From a bacterium HR23 (GTDB lineage Bacteria > Chloroflexota > Dehalococcoidia > Lucifugimonadales > HRBIN23): a stretch of DNA of 20,927 bases. Position numbers and translations under genes: made by a program. Every line of letters starts with the position of its first letter. The stretch's first letter is position 1. Positions 1 to 8,622 of the stretch are shown here, piece after piece. The stretch lies in NCBI GenBank assembly GCA_002923335.1, contig BEHZ01000011.1:1-20927 (forward strand), in the 5' to 3' direction. The notes under the pieces are model-generated. The model made no database searches, was not told the DNA's origin, and saw only the letters and a list, made by a program, of their open reading frames with translations.

Positions 1-1457
<1,457 letters not shown>

Positions 1458-1503
1458 CCCACTGCAGGGCCGAGACCCCACGCCCTCCTCTTCCCTTCCC
1501 CGT

Positions 1504-1578
1504 CGCGGGGTGGAGCAGCGGCAGCTCGTCGGGCTCATAACCCGAAGGTCGGTGGTTCGAGTCCACCCCCCGCTACCA
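1504..1578 (+). tRNA. Initiator tRNA-fMet (anticodon CAT), CCA encoded
   Basis: The full cloverleaf can be drawn. The acceptor strand is CGCGGGG and the D stem is GAGC/GCTC with loop AGCGGCA. The anticodon stem is TCGGG/CCCGA with loop CTCATAA (anticodon at 1536-1538), the variable loop is AGGTC, the T stem is GGTGG/CCACC with loop TTCGAGT, and the 3' strand CCCCGCT is followed by ACCA. Two hallmarks identify it as the initiator rather than elongator or Ile2: three consecutive G-C pairs under the anticodon loop, and an unpaired first acceptor position (C1 opposite T72). The position-72 base is T rather than the A of E. coli, which keeps the mismatch. It sits 46 bases after the 23S gene and is probably co-transcribed with it. 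Confidence 0.96.
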
Positions 1579-1590
1579 ACGCACCCACAG

Positions 1591-1624
1591 CGGCCCCGCT
1601 CCCCTAGCGGGGCCGTCCTTTTTT
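1591..1624 (+). terminator. Rho-independent terminator of the rRNA-tRNA transcript
   Basis: A perfect 10-bp stem, CGGCCCCGCT (1591-1600) with AGCGGGGCCG (1606-1615), closes a 5-base loop and is followed by TCCTTTTTT. It lies 12 bases after the tRNA and 15 bases before the cmk start codon, so it should end the ribosomal transcript and insulate cmk. Confidence 0.93.
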
Positions 1625-1639
1625 GCTACCATAACCCTG

Positions 1640-2329
1640 ATGACCTCCCCGCGCATCATCGCCCTGGACGGCCCCGTGGCCGCCGGCAAAACCGCCGTGG
1701 GCAAAGCCCTCGCCCACCGCCTCGGCTGGCGCTTCCTGGACACCGGCGCCATGTATCGTGCCGTCGCCTGGGCCGCCCTCCAGCGCCACATCGCCCCCGA
1801 CGACGCCAACGCCCTTACCACCCTCGCCCAATCCCTCCACATCCACCTGGCCAACGGCCCCGACCCCCGCTGGCTGGTGGACGGCCAGGACGTTACCCAC
1901 GCCCTCCGCACCCCCGCAGTGGAGGCCATCGTCTCCCAGGTTTCTGCAGTGCCGGGAGTGCGCCAGGTGCTGGTGGCACGCCAGCGTGCCCTCGCCCAGG
2001 AGGGCAACATCATCGTGGCCGGTCGGGACATCGGCACCGTAGTGCTCCCCCGCGCCCCCTTGAAAATCTTCCTCCTGGCCTCCCTGGAGACCCGTGCCCG
2101 CCGCCGATGGTTGGAACTCCAGGCCTCCCCCCACTCGCCACCCCCTACCCTGGAAGAGGTGCGCCGTGCCCTGGAGGAGCGCGACCGCAGAGACTCCACC
2201 CGCTCCACCTCCCCCCTTCGGCCCGCCCCCGATGCCATCCTCCTGGACACCGACCCGTATACTATAGACGAGGTGGTCCAGCGCATTCTGGCCCTGGCCG
2301 AGGAGAAGTGGGGAGCACTCCATGGCTGA
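1640..2329 (+). CDS. cmk: Cytidylate kinase
   Basis: This cytoplasmic enzyme phosphorylates CMP and dCMP with ATP, feeding CDP and dCDP into RNA, DNA and phospholipid precursor synthesis. The 229-residue length is normal for the bacterial family. Visible motifs are the P-loop GPVAAGKT (residues 11-18), the substrate-binding DTGAMYR (34-40), and GRDIGTVVLP (128-137), followed by the arginine-rich lid region around 151-158 and 170-190. The start ATG follows the upstream terminator by 15 bases and has no Shine-Dalgarno sequence. A TACCAT hexamer at 1626-1631 would place the transcription start almost at the ATG, so a leaderless mRNA is possible (inference). The 3' end overlaps plsC by 8 bases, so the two are probably translationally coupled. 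The cmk-plsC pairing is common in bacteria. Confidence 0.96.
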   Translation: MTSPRIIALDGPVAAGKTAVGKALAHRLGWRFLDTGAMYRAVAWAALQRHIAPDDANALTTLAQSLHIHLANGPDPRWLVDGQDVTHALRTPAVEAIVSQVSAVPGVRQVLVARQRALAQEGNIIVAGRDIGTVVLPRAPLKIFLLASLETRARRRWLELQASPHSPPPTLEEVRRALEERDRRDSTRSTSPLRPAPDAILLDTDPYTIDEVVQRILALAEEKWGALHG

Positions 2330-2990
2330 CCGGGCGTATCGCCTCGCCAACTGGGCCTTCCGCCGGGTCCTTACCTGGTTCGCCGACTGGCAGGTAGAGG
2401 GGCAGGAGCACGTTCCCCCCTTTGGGCCCCTCATCGTTATCGCCAACCACTTGAGCAACCTGGACCCGCCCCTCCTGGCGGTCAGTATCCCCCGGCGCCT
2501 GCACTTTGTTGCCAAGCGCACCCTCTTCCGCTGGGGGCTGGGCGTTTTCCTCCGGGCCTATGGGGCCTACCCGGTGGACCGGGATGGTGCCGATACCCCC
2601 GCTATGCTCTGGGCCTTGCGCCTCTTGCGCCAGGATGGCACCCTGGTGGTTTTCCCCGAGGGGCACCGCAACCCCCAGCGGGGCATGCGCAGGGGACAGC
2701 CCGGCCTGGCCCTGCTGGCGCTCAAGGCCCAGGCCCCTATCCTCCCCGTCGGCATAACAGGGACGGAGCATTTGGGGCCCCTGTGGCGGGTGGCCTTCCC
2801 CACGGGGCGCCTTCGGGTGCGCATCGGCCAGCCCTTCACTCTGCCCCACTGGGAGGGGAAACTGGCCCGAGAGCAGTTGCAGGCCCTGACCGACATGGCG
2901 ATGGAGCGAGTAGCCCAACTCCTGCCCCCGGGGTATCGGGGGGTATATGGGGGGGCCACGGCTGGCAAAAAAGGAGCAACAGGGCTATGA
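2322..2990 (+). CDS. plsC: 1-acyl-sn-glycerol-3-phosphate acyltransferase (PlsC family)
   Basis: The family transfers an acyl group to lysophosphatidic acid to make phosphatidic acid at the inner face of the membrane. The 222-residue protein carries the acyltransferase motifs in order: NHLSNLD with catalytic His43 and Asp48 (the HX4D box), FPEGHRN at 111-117 (usual form FPEGTR), and ILPVGITG at 140-147. The N-terminal segment is amphipathic rather than a clear transmembrane helix. The ATG is preceded by GGGGAG six bases upstream and lies inside the last codons of cmk. Substrate preference within the family cannot be read from sequence, so another lysophospholipid acyltransferase role is possible. 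Confidence 0.93.
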   Translation: MADRAYRLANWAFRRVLTWFADWQVEGQEHVPPFGPLIVIANHLSNLDPPLLAVSIPRRLHFVAKRTLFRWGLGVFLRAYGAYPVDRDGADTPAMLWALRLLRQDGTLVVFPEGHRNPQRGMRRGQPGLALLALKAQAPILPVGITGTEHLGPLWRVAFPTGRLRVRIGQPFTLPHWEGKLAREQLQALTDMAMERVAQLLPPGYRGVYGGATAGKKGATGL

Positions 2991-3033
2991 TAGGAACCGC
3001 TGGCCCTGTGCGACACCGCTAGGGAGGTTATGT

Positions 3034-3258
3034 ATGACCCAGCAGACAGCCCGGAAGTTCGGGATATACCTGAACGTGAAGGACGGGAAAGTGGTGCGCA
3101 TCACCTCCCCCTACTGGTGGCCGGAGCCTCCCGACTGGGTGCTGGTAACGGAGGAGGTCAACGCCCCGCTGACGAAGATACGGGAACTGGTGAAGGAGAA
3201 GGGGCTTTACCCCAACCCGCAAGGCGTAACCTGGGGCCAAATCCCCCTGCGGGAGTAG
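3034..3258 (+). CDS. Small hypothetical protein, 74 aa
   Basis: I do not recognise a family. The ATG at 3034 follows a good ribosome binding site (AGGGAGG, 3021-3027) 43 bases after plsC, so it may be the last gene of the cmk-plsC transcript. The protein is soluble-looking and mixed in charge. It has a tryptophan- and proline-rich centre (SPYWWPEPPDWVLV, about residues 25-38) followed by a predicted helix (APLTKIRELVKEKG). Another in-frame start exists upstream at 2947 but would overlap plsC and lacks this binding site. It ends 3 bases from the convergent nuclease gene, so the edge of the putative acquired module lies at its stop codon. A shadow frame starting at 3030 is rejected because it lacks this spacing and runs on into the module. 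Confidence 0.7.
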   Translation: MTQQTARKFGIYLNVKDGKVVRITSPYWWPEPPDWVLVTEEVNAPLTKIRELVKEKGLYPNPQGVTWGQIPLRE

Positions 3259-3261
3259 GAT

Positions 3262-3810
3262 CTACCCCACTTCCTTCCGTAGGCTCTCGAGATACACCGC
3301 ATTCCAATTTAGAAGGACATCAACATGATTCCGTAGAGGAGCGAGACGGGACGATGATACTTGCCCCTGCCATCGCGATGTAAGAACAGTTGGGACGAAA
3401 TACAAATCTAGCGTCTCTCTATCAACACCGATGATGAGGTCATTGTGCTCCGTTGTGTATTTATAACCTCTTCGATAAGGTTCAAGGGGTATCATACCTT
3501 TTCCCGCCCTGCGGCCGCCGACAAGGGATAAGTTGCCTGTTCTTGACAAAGTCTTCACCTGTGCTCTGATGAGAACACGCTTCGCAGGGTCCTTTTTGAA
3601 ATCCTCGTAACCTACTATAACGAGGTCATATGTGCCGCCCCTGACAGGGAACAGCGAGACCAATACACCTAGCCGCATCAGCACCCCAGCAACCAAATAC
3701 TGGTGCGCCTCCCCCAGCAGCGCAGCGAACGCCCCCGTCCCCATGTTAGTGATATTCAGCCGCCGTAGCACCACAGGGAGCGGCATTGGCGCCGACTTTC
3801 CCCCATGCAC
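3262..3810 (-). CDS. PD-(D/E)XK-type endonuclease, putative restriction enzyme
   Basis: A 182-residue protein with the layout of PD-(D/E)XK nucleases related to the I-Ssp6803I/PDDEXK_5 type. GEAHQYLVAGVLMRLG supplies a conserved Glu34 and helix, TYDLVIV gives Asp62 after a GG turn, and VLIRAQVKT gives the Gln84-X-Lys86 that often replaces Glu-X-Lys in this group. A second strand-rich half follows (LDLYFVPTV, residues 134-142). The start is GTG at 3810, chosen because GGAGAGGG lies just upstream; the nearest in-frame ATG (codon 9) has no such site. It begins 2 bases after the methyltransferase stop on the same strand, so the two are almost certainly co-expressed. Inference: it is the cutting half of a type II-like restriction-modification pair. 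A Holliday-junction or homing-type nuclease is the alternative. Base composition is clearly A+T-richer than the neighbours. Confidence 0.72.
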   Translation of the reverse strand: MHGGKSAPMPLPVVLRRLNITNMGTGAFAALLGEAHQYLVAGVLMRLGVLVSLFPVRGGTYDLVIVGYEDFKKDPAKRVLIRAQVKTLSRTGNLSLVGGRRAGKGMIPLEPYRRGYKYTTEHNDLIIGVDRETLDLYFVPTVLTSRWQGQVSSSRLAPLRNHVDVLLNWNAVYLESLRKEVG

Positions 3811-3812
3811 CC

Positions 3813-5108
3813 TTACCCTCTCCGTAAAATGACAAGGTGTTCCTTCTTGATCCGCTCGTTACGCAATCCGGTTGCGGGGTTGGCAGACGGCCTAAACATC
3901 ACACGACCAACGATGGTGTCCGCCAGCGTCATCTCGTGCACCCATCCGAGAGCCGAAAAATGCTCCGCAAATATCACGTCAATCGGCACAGGATACAGTC
4001 TCAAGGTCGCAGCACCTACGAACAGGAACATGTAGGAACGGACATTCCGCTGCAGCCTGGTCAAAGCCCCCAATACGCCCCAAAAATACCGCTCATAAAG
4101 CCGCCGCAAATTCTCTTCCTGAATTGCCTTACACAACTGACGATAGGTCGGGGATAAGACCGAGCAGGGAGGCACGTTCTTGTAAGGGATTTCCTGCTGC
4201 GCCAACTGTTTTACGAAGCCTTCAGAAAAGCCCATCCAAAACAGGTCCATCTTGATGGTGCGGATGTATTCCTGGGCCTGCAAATACGGTGGGGAGGTTA
4301 CCAGCACATCCACATCCGTGCCCAGTTCCCTACTGAAGGTGTCCACGCCACCTTCGACGACAGCCCCAACGTCCCTGGGTGAAAGGGAATGATACTCTCG
4401 CACCTTTGTTATCACATGCGTCATTCCCTTGGCCAGCATCTCGTAAAATACGCTTCTCCAATCCTCGGCCAGCAATCGCTGCACTTTCTCAACTGCCCTC
4501 TTGGAGCGATAGAGTTTATGGACACGCTCGTCGTCATATGAAAAGTAGCGTGTTACCTTCAGCAAGGGTATGAGAAGAGCCAGTTTCTCATCGCCTTCAG
4601 GAAGGCTGTGGTAGTAGCCCCAGGACTTGCCCAGTATTTCAAGAAACTCCGGCGGGTGCCAATAGCGAAGATGTGACCACTCAGGGAGAAAGGCAGGCCC
4701 TTTATAAGTCTGGACAGCCTGTATAACCGTGCGCACATCCAGGTTGGGCGGCGCCATAGTCGCCACCCGGTGGAAGTCCGGGAGAAGGGGGTTCAAGTCC
4801 CAGAGAATGTAGGGACAACCGTGCACACGGGCCACCAAGCCGGCGGTGCCATAGCCCGCAAAGGGGTCAAACACTGTCATCCCCGGTCGGGCGTAGGTGC
4901 GTAGAATATAGGCAATGACCTGGGGGATGAATTTGGCCGGGTAGCGATAGAGGCCGAAAGTGGCATAGGTTGTAGAGGGAATGTCGGGCACAAGCCGCCG
5001 GAACAACACCTCGTGCACACGCCCATCCCCTCGCCACAAGGGCACCTGCACGCCCTGCTCGTAATGCCGAGGCACAGGCTCCCGAACTTTATTTCTGTCC
5101 ATCCCCAC
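3813..5108 (-). CDS. Site-specific DNA methyltransferase (amino-methyltransferase, N4-C or N6-A)
   Basis: S-adenosylmethionine-dependent DNA methylase of 431 residues. Motif I, DPFAGYGT at 81-88, binds the cofactor and is followed by the acidic ILWDLNPL strand at 101-108. The catalytic motif IV is TSPPY at 271-275, followed by a conserved-looking YIRTIKMDLFWMG helix. Motif I precedes motif IV with about 180 residues between, where a target-recognition region would fit (an alpha-like order). The TSPPY form is typical of N4-cytosine enzymes but is also found in N6-adenine ones, so the modified base cannot be assigned. The start is uncertain: GTG 5108 has AAGGTGGGG just upstream, while ATG 5102 is two codons inside. 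It is directly followed by the nuclease gene, hence the restriction-modification call. A possible -10 (TATAGA, 5131-5126) lies in the short gap after the hydrolase gene. Confidence 0.88.
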   Translation of the reverse strand: MGMDRNKVREPVPRHYEQGVQVPLWRGDGRVHEVLFRRLVPDIPSTTYATFGLYRYPAKFIPQVIAYILRTYARPGMTVFDPFAGYGTAGLVARVHGCPYILWDLNPLLPDFHRVATMAPPNLDVRTVIQAVQTYKGPAFLPEWSHLRYWHPPEFLEILGKSWGYYHSLPEGDEKLALLIPLLKVTRYFSYDDERVHKLYRSKRAVEKVQRLLAEDWRSVFYEMLAKGMTHVITKVREYHSLSPRDVGAVVEGGVDTFSRELGTDVDVLVTSPPYLQAQEYIRTIKMDLFWMGFSEGFVKQLAQQEIPYKNVPPCSVLSPTYRQLCKAIQEENLRRLYERYFWGVLGALTRLQRNVRSYMFLFVGAATLRLYPVPIDVIFAEHFSALGWVHEMTLADTIVGRVMFRPSANPATGLRNERIKKEHLVILRRG

Positions 5109-5138
5109 GCCCCACCTTATGCTACTCTATACCGCTCC

Positions 5139-5987
5139 CTACCCCCCTAGCCCCAATAGGCGGGCGGGGTTATACTTCACCACCTGCTCCACCGCCTCCG
5201 TGCCGAGGCCCGCCTGCAACAGCCAAGCAATGCCCATCCGCAGACCCTCCGGCGCAATGGGATGGAAGGCCTGGCCAAAGTCGGTGCTCAGGATGCAGTG
5301 CTCCTCCCCCACCTCGTGAATCTGCCGGGCTATCTCCTGAGGGGGGATGCGCAAAGTGGTGGGCATCATAGCGTGGACGCAGTGCTCAATAAACGCCCCC
5401 ATGTGGGCCAAACGCTTCTGGTCCTCCACTGTCAGCCCCGTGCGGGGGGTCATGCTGGAGGCGTGGGTTATTACGATGCGGGAGATGCCCATCTCCCGTG
5501 CCTTTTGCACTAGGGTGTAGGTCTCCTGCACGCCGATATGCCCCGTCGCCAGGACCAGGTCATACTGGCGGATCACCTCCAGCACCTGAAGGGCCTGGGG
5601 AAGGAGCCTCCCCGCCTCGTCCAGGATGCTGATGCCCCCGCTCTGCCCCCCCGACTGCCTCCACGCCCGTGCCGAGAAGGTGGGGAACCACACCACCTTG
5701 CCCCCCATGCGGGCGGTGGCCTCCACCGCCACAGGGTTCAACCCCCCTATCTCCTCGTCCAGGCTTACGCCCCCGTAGAGTTCAATGCCCGGCACCACCT
5801 GGGCCACCGTATAGGCAACAGGGGTAGTGGGATACTCGTGGCTCTTCAGCACCAGGGCACGCATGCCCTGGGCCTTGGCATACTGGGCTACCTCCAGGGC
5901 GTCGGAACGGCGTTCCACCCGAGGGTCGGGGGCGAAGTGCACATGGATGTCTATGGCTCCCTGCAGGAGACGGCGGATGGTGCTCAT
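5139..5987 (-). CDS. DUF6282-like amidohydrolase-fold protein, predicted metal hydrolase
   Basis: A 282-residue TIM-barrel-like hydrolase. Candidate metal ligands run through the chain in the order typical of amidohydrolases: Asp13-X-His15-X-His17 (DIHVH) after the first strand, Lys48 with His50 (LKSHEY), His150 (ATGHIG), His175 (THASS) and Asp236 (STDFGQ). I judge it closest to the DUF6282 group, whose substrate is unknown to me. No signal peptide or membrane segment is visible, so it should be cytoplasmic. The ATG follows AAGGAGGG at about ten bases. The methyltransferase starts 30 bases downstream on the same strand, so read-through is possible, but composition and codon use here match the chromosomal background rather than the restriction genes. 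It is divergent from the small gene at 6131. Confidence 0.8.
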   Translation of the reverse strand: MSTIRRLLQGAIDIHVHFAPDPRVERRSDALEVAQYAKAQGMRALVLKSHEYPTTPVAYTVAQVVPGIELYGGVSLDEEIGGLNPVAVEATARMGGKVVWFPTFSARAWRQSGGQSGGISILDEAGRLLPQALQVLEVIRQYDLVLATGHIGVQETYTLVQKAREMGISRIVITHASSMTPRTGLTVEDQKRLAHMGAFIEHCVHAMMPTTLRIPPQEIARQIHEVGEEHCILSTDFGQAFHPIAPEGLRMGIAWLLQAGLGTEAVEQVVKYNPARLLGLGG

Positions 5988-6071
5988 GGGCGGTTGCCCT
6001 CCTTTGCCGTTACCTTACGAGACACGGCGGGGCCTGTCAAGAGAAAGGGGACTGCTGTTCCCCGGCCCCAC

Positions 6072-6101
6072 TTGACAAAAGTCCACTTTTGGACTTATAC
6101 T
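6072..6101 (+). promoter_or_regulatory. Strong promoter with palindromic operator in its spacer
   Basis: A consensus -35 TTGACA (6072-6077) and a near-consensus -10 TATACT (6096-6101) are separated by 18 bases. The spacer is filled by the inverted repeat AAGTCCA-CTTT-TGGACTT (6079-6096), with 7-bp perfect arms. Placement between the hexamers suggests binding by a dimeric regulator that either blocks polymerase or, as in MerR-type promoters, remodels an over-long spacer. The regulator is not encoded nearby. It should start transcription near 6108, just ahead of the AAGGAGG of the gene at 6131. Confidence 0.8.
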
Positions 6102-6130
6102 TACCCTGGACACCACGGAAGGAGGCCAGC

Positions 6131-6319
6131 ATGCAAGAGCGGTGGACCCTGGAGCAGATAGAGCGCTTCCTGGCGGACCAGTATACCCAGGCGGTGCTGT
6201 ATTACCAGCGCTACGGGCAAGGCCGGGAGTATGCGGACGCCCTTTACACTAAACTGCAGGCGGTGCGCCAAGCCCTGGCCGAGCGTGCCCACACCCACGA
6301 GGCCCGCCTGGCAGCCTAG
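6131..6319 (+). CDS. Small hypothetical helical protein, 62 aa
   Basis: No family recognised. The ATG follows a near-perfect ribosome binding site (AAGGAGG, 6119-6125), and an upstream in-frame ATG at 6089 is rejected because it lies inside the promoter. The protein is predicted almost entirely alpha-helical, rich in Glu, Gln, Tyr and Ala (RYGQGREYADALYTKLQ, about residues 27-43), without Cys or membrane segments. It could be a small adaptor or regulator. The strong promoter with an embedded palindrome suggests regulated, potentially high expression, which is unusual for such a small orphan. It is monocistronic: the next gene, rel, is convergent and ends 31 bases away, with no obvious terminator between them. 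Confidence 0.75.
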   Translation: MQERWTLEQIERFLADQYTQAVLYYQRYGQGREYADALYTKLQAVRQALAERAHTHEARLAA

Positions 6320-6350
6320 GAGCAGGGTCTATTCTTCCCTCCCCCGCACC

Positions 6351-8573
6351 TTACCCTACCCCATTCCTGCGGGGCGAGCGAGGACGTCCCGCTCCCTGCC
6401 CCTCGGTAACCCGGGAGACGGTGAGCACCCCCCGCACCCCTTCAATCTTGCTGAACAGGCGGGCCAATTGCTCCGCATCCCGAATGTGGAGGGTCATGGC
6501 CAGAGACCCCCGTCCATCCCCAAACTCCCGGGTCACCATGGAGGCGATGTTCACCCCTTCCTCGGCCACCAGGGTGGTAATGTCCTTCAGAAGCCCCACA
6601 CGGTCAATAAAGGTGATGCGCACCCGCACCGGGTAGAGTTCCGAGGTCTGCCCCCAGGTGACCGGCACGAGGCGCTCCTTTTCGTCTTCATGCTTTATGT
6701 TGGAGCAGTCCTGCCGATGCACCGTAATCCCCCGTGTGCGGGTAATGAACCCCACAATGGGGTCGCCGGGCAGGGGGCTGCAACAGGGGGCCATGCGCAC
6801 CAGCAGGTCCCCTACCCCCAGCACCTGAATGCCCGAGGCAGGGCCGGGGATGGGCAAAGGCAACTGGGGCTGGGGGGGCGGCGGAAGGGAATGGGCCGAA
6901 AGACGGGCCACCAGCGAGGCTGAGGTGATGGAACCCGTCCCCAGGGCCAGGTAAAAATCCTCCAGATCGGTAATGCCAAACTCCTCAGACGCCAGTTTCT
7001 TCAGGTCCTCCTCTTTGAAGCGCCCCTGCAGACCCAAACGCTTCAGTTCCCGCTCCACCACCTCCCGCCCCCGCTGGATATTGGCCGGACGCTCCTGCCG
7101 ACGGAACCACTGGCGTATCTTCTGGCGGGCCTGGGCGCTGGCGGTGTAGTCCGGGTCTAGCCAGTCCAGACTTGGCCCCCGCGCCGCCTTGGAGGCGATG
7201 ATCTCCACCGTGTCCCCGGTCTGGAGTTTGTGGTTCAGGGGCACCATCTTCCCGTTGACCTTGGCCCCAATGCACCGGTGCCCCAACTCGGTGTGCACCA
7301 GATAGGCGAAGTCTATGGGCGTGGAGCCTTTGGGGAGTTCCTTCACATCTCCTTTGGGGGTGAAGACGAACACCTGGTCGGCCAGGATATCGCTCTTCAC
7401 CGTGTCCACGAACTCCTCGGCCTGCTGAAGGGAGCGCCCCCACTCCAGCAGTTGCTGGAGCCAGGCGGTGCGACGCTGGAAGTCGCCCCCACCCCCGTTC
7501 CCCTCCTTGTAGCGCACATGGGCCGCCACCCCATACTCGTCCGCCTCGTGCATCTCCTCGCTCCGTATCTGCACCTCCAGCGGGAAGGAGCCGGGGGGGA
7601 TCACGGTGGTGTGCAGGGCCTGGTAACCGTTGGGCTTGGGCCGCCCAATGTAGTCGTCAAACTGGCCAGGCACGGGCGGCCAGAGGTTGTGCACCACCTC
7701 CAGAGCACGGTAGCAGTCGCTCCGGGTGGGAACGATAATGCGCACCGCATAAAGGTCGTAAATCTGGGAAGGGTCCTTCCCCTGGGAGGCATACTTGTGA
7801 ATCTTCTGCCATATGCTATACAGGTGCTTGGGACGCCCATATACCCTCGCCACGACCCGGTATTTCAGCAGTTCCTTCTGCAAGACCTCGCACGCCCAGG
7901 CGATAAAGGCCTCCCGCTCTGCCCGCCGCGCCGAGACCAGATTGGCCGTCTGGCGATAGTCCTCGGGATACAGGTGGCGGAAGGCCATGTCCTCCAGACG
8001 CCACTTGATGTCCCAGATGCCCAGCCGATGCGCCAGGGGCACATAGATGTCCATGGTCTCTTTGGCGATGGCCCGCCGGCGCTCCGGGGGCAAGGCGTCC
8101 AGCGTCTCCATGTTGTGGAGACGATCAGCCAGTTTGATGAGGACGACCCGCAGGTCCCGGGCCATGGCCACCAGCATCTTGCGGATGGTCTCCGCCTGTT
8201 CGTGGGATTCCTGGGTGCGGGGGTTCCCCTTCACCTGGTCAAAGACGGCCAGTTTGGTAACCCCATCCACCAGGCGGGCTACCGTCTCCCCAAAGCGCCG
8301 GCCGATCTCCTCAAGAGAGACACCACAGTCCTCCACCACGTCATGGAGGAGGGCGGCGACCAGAGTATCCGTGTCCATCCGCAGGCGGGCCAGGTGCAGG
8401 GCGGTCTGCAGGGGGTGGACAATAAAAGGCTCGCCCGAGGCCCGTCGCTGTCCGGCGTGGCATTGGGCGGCATACCGGTATGCCTCCTCTACCCGTGCCA
8501 CCGCCTCGGGGGGTAGGTAACTCTTGGCCTGGGCAAGAAGGGCCGATACCGCATCGGCCTCGGCGACCACCAC
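6351..8573 (-). CDS. rel: Bifunctional (p)ppGpp synthetase/hydrolase, RelA/SpoT family
   Basis: Long stringent-response enzyme of 740 residues that makes and degrades the alarmone (p)ppGpp on sensing stalled ribosomes. Domains in order: HD hydrolase (about 30-200) with His53, His77-Asp78 and Glu81-Asp82 intact; synthetase (about 240-360) with YDLYAVR, NGYQALHT and LEVQIRSEEMHEADEYG; TGS (about 399-460, VFVFTPKGDVKELP); then a linker with the APCCSPLPGD cysteine segment; and a C-terminal ACT domain (about 655-725). Both catalytic sites look intact, as expected for a sole Rel enzyme. The start is GTG 8573, with AGGAGG eight bases upstream (8587-8582). It lies 49 bases after the Agl23-like gene and may share its transcript, or use its own -10 (TATACT) in the gap. 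Confidence 0.97.
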   Translation of the reverse strand: MVVAEADAVSALLAQAKSYLPPEAVARVEEAYRYAAQCHAGQRRASGEPFIVHPLQTALHLARLRMDTDTLVAALLHDVVEDCGVSLEEIGRRFGETVARLVDGVTKLAVFDQVKGNPRTQESHEQAETIRKMLVAMARDLRVVLIKLADRLHNMETLDALPPERRRAIAKETMDIYVPLAHRLGIWDIKWRLEDMAFRHLYPEDYRQTANLVSARRAEREAFIAWACEVLQKELLKYRVVARVYGRPKHLYSIWQKIHKYASQGKDPSQIYDLYAVRIIVPTRSDCYRALEVVHNLWPPVPGQFDDYIGRPKPNGYQALHTTVIPPGSFPLEVQIRSEEMHEADEYGVAAHVRYKEGNGGGGDFQRRTAWLQQLLEWGRSLQQAEEFVDTVKSDILADQVFVFTPKGDVKELPKGSTPIDFAYLVHTELGHRCIGAKVNGKMVPLNHKLQTGDTVEIIASKAARGPSLDWLDPDYTASAQARQKIRQWFRRQERPANIQRGREVVERELKRLGLQGRFKEEDLKKLASEEFGITDLEDFYLALGTGSITSASLVARLSAHSLPPPPQPQLPLPIPGPASGIQVLGVGDLLVRMAPCCSPLPGDPIVGFITRTRGITVHRQDCSNIKHEDEKERLVPVTWGQTSELYPVRVRITFIDRVGLLKDITTLVAEEGVNIASMVTREFGDGRGSLAMTLHIRDAEQLARLFSKIEGVRGVLTVSRVTEGQGAGRPRSPRRNGVG

Positions 8574-8593
8574 CGCGCTCGCCTCCTACACCA

Positions 8594-8599
8594 AGTATA
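8594..8599 (-). promoter_or_regulatory. Possible -10 element for rel
   Basis: On the minus strand TATACT sits in the gap between the Agl23-like gene and rel, the same hexamer as in the strong promoter at 6096. It would give a very short leader starting about at the AGGAGG of rel. No convincing -35 is seen, so this is a weak call. Confidence 0.3.
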
Positions 8600-8622
8600 A
8601 CAAAGGCAGGGACGGAACGGCC

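Noticed and set aside
7230..8516. 428-codon plus-strand frame
   Set aside because: Entirely antisense to rel, whose domains are intact; the translated sequence has no recognisable domain.
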